From: Pseudomonadota bacterium
GTDB taxonomy: Bacteria > Pseudomonadota > Alphaproteobacteria > Acetobacterales > Acetobacteraceae
Assembly: GCA_021826485.1 (NCBI GenBank)
Contig: JAKAZX010000121.1
Coordinates: 1-9,895, forward strand
Direction of reading: 5' to 3'
Length of the DNA stretch: 9,895 bases
The position numbers and the translations under genes were made by a program. Positions 6,116 through 9,895 of the stretch are shown here, piece by piece. The notes under the pieces are model-generated. The model was given only the letters and a program-made list of their open reading frames with translations, had not been told where the DNA came from and did no database searches. Numbering within the stretch: the first letter of the stretch is position 1; each line of letters opens with the position of its first letter.

Positions 6116-7138
6116 ATGCCGCTCCGCATCACCCGCCGCAGCCTGATCGCCGGTGCCGCCGGTGCGCTCGCCGCGCCGGCCATCCGCGCCGACGAGCCGA
6201 TCCGCCTGCGTGCCTCGCTCGACACCGCACCAAGCCACGGCCGCAACATCGCCATCGGCGACTACCTGAAGAAAGTCGAACAGGCCTCGGGCGGACGGAT
6301 CAAGACGGAGCTGTTCCACAGCGGCCAGTTGTTCCCCGACCTCGATGTCGGCAAGGCGCTGATCCAGGGGCAGGTGGAAATGGCCTGCCCCGGCGGCTGG
6401 GCGATCACCGGCATCATCCCCAATGCCGACCTGTTCCAGTTGCCGGCGCTCTACGGGCAGACGCTGGACGTGACGCACAAGGTGATCGACGGGCGGGCCG
6501 GCGCCATCGTCGCCGGCAACATCGCCGACCGGCTGCGCGCCCATGTGCTCGGCCCGTGGCTCGATCTCGGCTATCAGAACTGGTACACGACCGGCCGCAA
6601 GCTGGAGACGGTCGCCGATCTGCGGGGCATGAAGATCCGCAATTCGGGCGGCGCCGGCCAGGCCTGGCGCACCCGCTTCTTCGGCGCCATCCCGCAGACC
6701 ACCGCTTGGCCGAACGTGCCGCTGGCGCTGTCGCAAGGCGTGTTCGACGGGCTGGTTTCCACCGATGAAAGCCTCGCCAGCGCGAAGCTGTGGGAAGCCG
6801 GCGTGAAATACTCGCTCGCCGACCACAATTTCGTCGGCGACTACATCCCGATGATCAGCCTCGCCTTCTGGAACAAGCTGCCGGCGGACGACCGCGCGAT
6901 GATGACCGAACTCTGGAACAAGAACATCCCCGCCTATCGTACCGCGATGGCGGCGCGGCAGACCGAGGCGCGGCAGTTGCTGCAGCAACACGGCGTCACC
7001 TTCGTCGATCCGACGCCCGAACAGCTTGCCGCGACGCGCAAGACGATGCTGCCGCACAGCGCGGAAGTGGCGAAGGAGATCAAGGTGGCACCCGACATCC
7101 TCGCGCTGGTCGACGAGGATGCCGGCGTTGCCGGCTGA
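6116..7138 (+). CDS. dctP: TRAP transporter substrate-binding protein, DctP family
   Basis: This 340-residue periplasmic protein captures the substrate for a tripartite ATP-independent (sodium-driven) transporter. The N-terminus has a twin-arginine-like signal (ITRRSLIAGAAGALAAPAIRA) with likely cleavage before DEPIRL, so Tat export is plausible. The mature part shows the DctP pattern: SHGRNIAIGDYLKKVEQASG, a stretch LFHSGQLFPDLDVGKALIQG, and LETVADLRGMKIRNSGGA. In that last segment Arg175 occupies the place of the arginine that binds a substrate carboxylate in characterised DctP proteins. Later WPNVPLALSQGVFDGLVSTD is also typical. The start is set by GGGAGA at 6105-6110. It is the first gene of dctP-dctQ-dctM-MBL, with dctQ starting 7 bases after its stop. 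The substrate is probably an organic acid; which one cannot be read from the sequence. Confidence 0.93.
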   Translation: MPLRITRRSLIAGAAGALAAPAIRADEPIRLRASLDTAPSHGRNIAIGDYLKKVEQASGGRIKTELFHSGQLFPDLDVGKALIQGQVEMACPGGWAITGIIPNADLFQLPALYGQTLDVTHKVIDGRAGAIVAGNIADRLRAHVLGPWLDLGYQNWYTTGRKLETVADLRGMKIRNSGGAGQAWRTRFFGAIPQTTAWPNVPLALSQGVFDGLVSTDESLASAKLWEAGVKYSLADHNFVGDYIPMISLAFWNKLPADDRAMMTELWNKNIPAYRTAMAARQTEARQLLQQHGVTFVDPTPEQLAATRKTMLPHSAEVAKEIKVAPDILALVDEDAGVAG

Positions 7139-7145
7139 CGCGACG

Positions 7146-7706
7146 ATGCCGCGCCGGCTGGCGCGGCTCGATCGTTTCTGGGATCGACTGGAGCGCCGGC
7201 TGGTCGGCCTGCTCGGCCTGGCCGCGCTGCTGATCGGGCTGGTGCAGGTCACCGGCCGCTACCTCGCCCCCCAGCACGCCATCGGCTACGCCGAGGAGGT
7301 CATCGTCTATCTGGTGATCTGGGCGGTCATGCTGGTCGCCGGGCAGCTCGTGCGCACGGACGGGCACGTGCGGCCGGACGTGGTGCTGCGCCTGCTGCCG
7401 CCGCAGGCCCAGCGCTGGGTGGAAGCGTTCAACTGTCTGGTCGCGCTGATCTTCTGCGCGGGACTCGTCTGGTACGGCTGGCAGATCGTCGATACCGCGC
7501 TGCTGCTGGACGAACGCAGCTCGACCGATCTGCAATTCCCGATGTGGATCTACTACCTCTCCCTGCCGGTGGGCGGCGCGCTGATGGCGGTGCGCTACGC
7601 GATCCGGCTGCTGCGCTATGCGTTCTTCTACGATCCCGCCAGCATGTCGGTCGGCCACGCGGCGACCGACGCGCCGCTCGACCACGCGGCGCACGAGGCC
7701 GGCTGA
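7146..7706 (+). CDS. dctQ: TRAP transporter small permease, DctQ family
   Basis: This 186-residue inner-membrane protein is the small permease of the TRAP system. Four membrane helices are visible: about residues 18-40 (LVGLLGLAALLIGLVQVTGRY), 45-70 (after the conserved AEE), 90-115 (VEAFNCLVALIFCAGLVWYG) and 135-160. Typical DctQ marks are the GRYLAP loop, the AEEVIVYLVIWAVML segment and FPMWIYYLSLPVGGALMAVR in the last helix. The hydrophilic C-terminal tail is rich in His, Ala and Asp (GHAATDAPLDHAAHEAG). No good Shine-Dalgarno precedes the ATG at 7146. An ATG at 7119 in the same frame would overlap dctP by 20 bases and add nine residues, but its GAGG is directly adjacent and too close to work. 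Translational coupling to dctP is likely. Confidence 0.9.
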   Translation: MPRRLARLDRFWDRLERRLVGLLGLAALLIGLVQVTGRYLAPQHAIGYAEEVIVYLVIWAVMLVAGQLVRTDGHVRPDVVLRLLPPQAQRWVEAFNCLVALIFCAGLVWYGWQIVDTALLLDERSSTDLQFPMWIYYLSLPVGGALMAVRYAIRLLRYAFFYDPASMSVGHAATDAPLDHAAHEAG

Positions 7707-7709
7707 GCC

Positions 7710-8993
7710 GTGTGGACGCTGCTGTTCCTGCTGCTGTTCTTCGGCCTGCTGGCGGCCGGGACGCCGATCTTCCTGGTGCTCGGCAGTTGCGCGGCGGTGC
7801 TGTACCTGGTGTCCGGCCAGCCGCTGGTCGGCGTCGCGCAGCTTGTCATCGACCAGCTCAACTCGACGACGCTGATGGCGCTGCCGCTGTTCGTGATGGC
7901 GGCGGCGTTCATGCGCTTCGGCGGCGTCGCGCGCGCGCTGGTCGATCTGGCGACCGCCTGGCTCGGCGCGGTGCGCGGCTCGCTGGGTCTGGTCACGGTG
8001 GTGTCCTGCACGCTGTTCGCCGCCATCTGCGGATCGAGTGTCGCGACCGCGCTGGCGATGGGCACCATCCTGCTGCCGGCGATGATCGAGCGCGGCTATC
8101 CACGCTCCTTCGCGCTCGGCGTGGTCGGCGCCTCCGGCACCATCGGCATCGTCGTCCCGCCCAGCCTTGCGCTGATCCTGTACGGCATCGTCGCCGAGCA
8201 GTCGGTGCCGCGGCTGTTCCTGGCCGGCGTGCTGCCGGGGCTGTTGCAGGCGGCGGCGTTCTTCGCCTGGGTGCTGTTCGATGCCCGCCGCCGGCAGTTC
8301 CCGCGCGAACCGGCGCGCCCGCTGGCCGAGCGGCTCCATGTCACGCTGCATGCGCTGCCGGCGCTGCTGGTGCCGGTGGTCGTCATGGTCGGCATCTATG
8401 GCGGGCTGGTGACAGTGACGGAGGCGGCGGCGCTGTCCGCCGTCACGGCGCTGCTGGTCTCGCTGGTGTTCTATCGCGGCTTCCACTGGACCCGCACGCT
8501 GGACGTGGTGGCGGAGGCGATGCGCAGCGCCGGCACGATCATGCTGATCGTGGCGACCGCGCTCGCGTTCGGCCACTGGATGACCGAATCGGGCATCCCC
8601 GCGACGCTGGTGCGCTTCACCGTGACGCACGGCTTCGCCACCTGGCAGTTCCTGCTGGCCATCAATCTGCTGCTGCTGGTGCTCGGCTGCTTCCTGGAAG
8701 TGACGGCGACGCTGCTGCTGGTGCTGCCGATCCTGGCTCCGGCGCTGCGCCCGCTCGGCGTCGATCCCGTGCATTTCTCGATCATCTTCACGCACAACAT
8801 GGAAATCGGGCTGGTGCATCCGCCGGTCGGGCTGAACCTGTTCGTGCTCTCCACCATCTCCCAGGCGCCGGTGGGGGAGGTGATCCGCGGCATCCTGCCG
8901 TTCCTGATCCTGCTGCTGGTGGTGCTCGGCATCATCACCTATGTCCCGGAACTGACGCTGTGGCTGCCGAACCACGTGTTCGGCGCCCAATGA
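7710..8993 (+). CDS. dctM: TRAP transporter large permease, DctM family
   Basis: This 427-residue protein is the large, transporting subunit of the TRAP permease. The hydropathy shows about eleven to twelve membrane spans starting at residue 3. Conserved DctM stretches are present: LMALPLFVMAAAFM (55-68), ICGSSVATALAMG (106-118), VGASGTIGIVVPPSLALILY (139-158, with the Pro-Pro-Ser of the substrate/ion site region), GGLVTVTEAAALSA (231-244), and HNMEIGLVHPPVGLNLFVLS (362-381). The length is standard. It starts at a GTG three bases after the dctQ stop, with GAGG at 7695-7698 eleven bases upstream. All three TRAP parts are intact and adjacent, so the transporter should be functional. Its stop codon overlaps the Shine-Dalgarno of the following MBL-fold gene. 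Confidence 0.94.
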   Translation: MWTLLFLLLFFGLLAAGTPIFLVLGSCAAVLYLVSGQPLVGVAQLVIDQLNSTTLMALPLFVMAAAFMRFGGVARALVDLATAWLGAVRGSLGLVTVVSCTLFAAICGSSVATALAMGTILLPAMIERGYPRSFALGVVGASGTIGIVVPPSLALILYGIVAEQSVPRLFLAGVLPGLLQAAAFFAWVLFDARRRQFPREPARPLAERLHVTLHALPALLVPVVVMVGIYGGLVTVTEAAALSAVTALLVSLVFYRGFHWTRTLDVVAEAMRSAGTIMLIVATALAFGHWMTESGIPATLVRFTVTHGFATWQFLLAINLLLLVLGCFLEVTATLLLVLPILAPALRPLGVDPVHFSIIFTHNMEIGLVHPPVGLNLFVLSTISQAPVGEVIRGILPFLILLLVVLGIITYVPELTLWLPNHVFGAQ

Positions 8994-9003
8994 GGCCCCA
9001 GGC

Positions 9004-9795
9004 ATGACCGACACCTATGAGGTCTTCGCGCTGCGCTATGCCACCAACCCGGCGCGCCGGGCCGGCGAGAACTTCCTGTTCCCCGACGATCACGCCGCCC
9101 CCATGCCGATCGACTACTATGTGTGGGCGATCCGCAACGCGGCGCGCACCATCGTCGTCGATACCGGCTTCGGCCCGGCCGCCGGTGAGCGGCGCGGCCG
9201 CGCCCTGCTGCGCCATCCGACCGAAGCGCTGCGGCAGATCGGCATCGACGCCGCGACCGTGAGCGACGTGGTGCTGACCCATCTGCACTACGACCATGCC
9301 GGCTGCATGGCGGATTTTCCCGCCGCCACCTTCCACCTCCAGGACGCGGAAATGGCGTTCGCCACCGGCCGCTGCATGTGCCACCGCGTGCTGCGCTTCC
9401 CGATGGAGCTGGACGACGTGCTGACCGGCGTGCGCATGGTCTATGCCGGCCGCGTCCGTTTCCACGACGGCACCGCGACGCTCGCGCCCGGCATCACGCT
9501 GCACCGGGTCGGCGGGCACACTGGCGGGTTGCAGGTGGTGCGCGTGGCGACCGCCCGCGGCGCCGTGGTGCTGGCCAGCGACGCGACGCATTTCTGGGCC
9601 AATCTGCGCACCGGCAACCCGTTCCCGCTGGTCGCCGACATCGCCGGCATGCTGGAGGGGTACCGCATCTGCGGCGAACTCGCCGACGGCCCCGACCACA
9701 TCATCCCGGGTCACGACCCGCTGGTGCTGCAGCGCTTCCCGCCGGTCGCCGGCGCCGCCGACGCGGTGCGGCTGGACCTGCCGCCGCTGGCCTGA
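9004..9795 (+). CDS. MBL-fold hydrolase, N-acyl homoserine lactonase-like family
   Basis: This 263-residue metallo-beta-lactamase-fold enzyme should hydrolyse a lactone or ester using two metal ions. All expected ligands are present: His93-x-His95-x-Asp97-His98 in LTHLHYDHAGC, His172 in VGGHTGGLQ, Asp193 in LASDATHF and His237 in IIPGHDPL. The N-terminal strand AARTIVVDTGFGP and the FHLQDAEMAFATG segment are typical of the group annotated as N-acyl homoserine lactonases. That label covers many enzymes that do not act on signals. There is no signal peptide, so it is cytoplasmic. The ATG at 9004 lies 10 bases after the dctM stop, with GAGG (8992-8995) eight bases upstream, so it is the fourth gene of the TRAP operon. 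That placement suggests it processes the imported compound rather than quenching quorum sensing. A glyoxalase-II-like thioesterase role is a less likely alternative. Confidence 0.88.
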   Translation: MTDTYEVFALRYATNPARRAGENFLFPDDHAAPMPIDYYVWAIRNAARTIVVDTGFGPAAGERRGRALLRHPTEALRQIGIDAATVSDVVLTHLHYDHAGCMADFPAATFHLQDAEMAFATGRCMCHRVLRFPMELDDVLTGVRMVYAGRVRFHDGTATLAPGITLHRVGGHTGGLQVVRVATARGAVVLASDATHFWANLRTGNPFPLVADIAGMLEGYRICGELADGPDHIIPGHDPLVLQRFPPVAGAADAVRLDLPPLA

Positions 9796-9823
9796 CCCCC
9801 CTGCCCTGCGCCGGCTTGCCCCG

Positions 9824-9851
9824 GGCGCGGTTCCGTGCTTAACCCCGCGCC
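9824..9851 (+). terminator. Weak hairpin after the TRAP operon, possible terminator
   Basis: GGCGCGG (9824-9830) and CCGCGCC (9845-9851) form a 7-bp GC stem with a 14-base loop, 28 bases after the MBL stop. Only TT follows, with no real T-run, so intrinsic termination is doubtful. The remaining bases to 9895 hold no supportable gene; a TATGCT at 9883-9888 could be a -10 box of a following gene but lacks a -35 partner. Confidence 0.3.
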
Positions 9852-9895
9852 TTCCCTGCCGGGGGCGTCGGCCGCTCCCGGCTATGCTCGCGCGC

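Noticed and set aside
5972..7252. N-terminal extension of the minus-strand oxidoreductase frame, up to 725 codons
   Set aside because: The dehydrogenase fold starts at the ATG at 5971 with a Shine-Dalgarno; the extension is antisense to dctP and dctQ and has low-complexity composition.
7080..9014. 644-codon antisense ORF opposite dctQ/dctM
   Set aside because: The His/Gln/Arg-rich translation is what hydrophobic membrane-protein genes give on the opposite strand in GC-rich DNA; no motif and no start context.
1..9895. CRISPR arrays, insertion sequences, toxin-antitoxin or defence genes
   Set aside because: No regularly spaced repeats, terminal inverted repeats, transposase motifs or recognised defence domains were seen on either strand.

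Overview
The window is about 70% GC or higher, with strong G/C preference at third codon positions. Its gene content (a Pcm-type methyltransferase, tRNA-Cys, a BetC-type choline sulfatase, a complete TRAP transporter) fits an alphaproteobacterium. The protein flavour suggests Rhodospirillales/Acetobacteraceae, but that placement is an impression from sequence style and was not tested by a search.

Left part (1-463): the 5' part of a minus-strand protein-L-isoaspartate O-methyltransferase-family gene runs off the left edge. A divergent tRNA-Cys(GCA) follows, with a plausible promoter and an encoded CCA. Middle-left (512-5068): four plus-strand genes are packed closely and look like one operon: a glycosyltransferase-like protein, a secreted DUF3108 protein, a choline-sulfatase (betC; TTG start overlapping the previous stop) and a D-2-hydroxyacid dehydrogenase (start overlapping the betC stop). 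The operon starts only 48 bases after the tRNA, with no obvious terminator or separate promoter between them.

Middle (5075-5971): a minus-strand 3-hydroxyisobutyrate-dehydrogenase-family oxidoreductase ends 6 bases from the stop of the hydroxyacid dehydrogenase. Its promoter region (5972-6115) is shared divergently with the next operon. Right part (6116-9795): a complete tripartite TRAP transporter (DctP-type binding protein with a twin-arginine-like signal, DctQ, DctM) followed by an MBL-fold hydrolase of the N-acyl-homoserine-lactonase-like family. The last 100 bases hold a weak hairpin and no supported gene.

Taken together, the right two thirds look like accessory catabolic cargo: periplasmic capture and uptake of an organic acid, a lactonase/esterase-like hydrolase, two dehydrogenases of hydroxyacid families, and release of choline and sulfate from choline-O-sulfate. 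The individual families are well supported. The joint pathway and the TRAP substrate are inference. I see no CRISPR array, insertion sequence, integrase, phage gene or defence system. The only clearly non-routine points are the tRNA/operon arrangement, betC sitting beside dehydrogenases without bet partner genes, and the MBL hydrolase appended to a TRAP operon.
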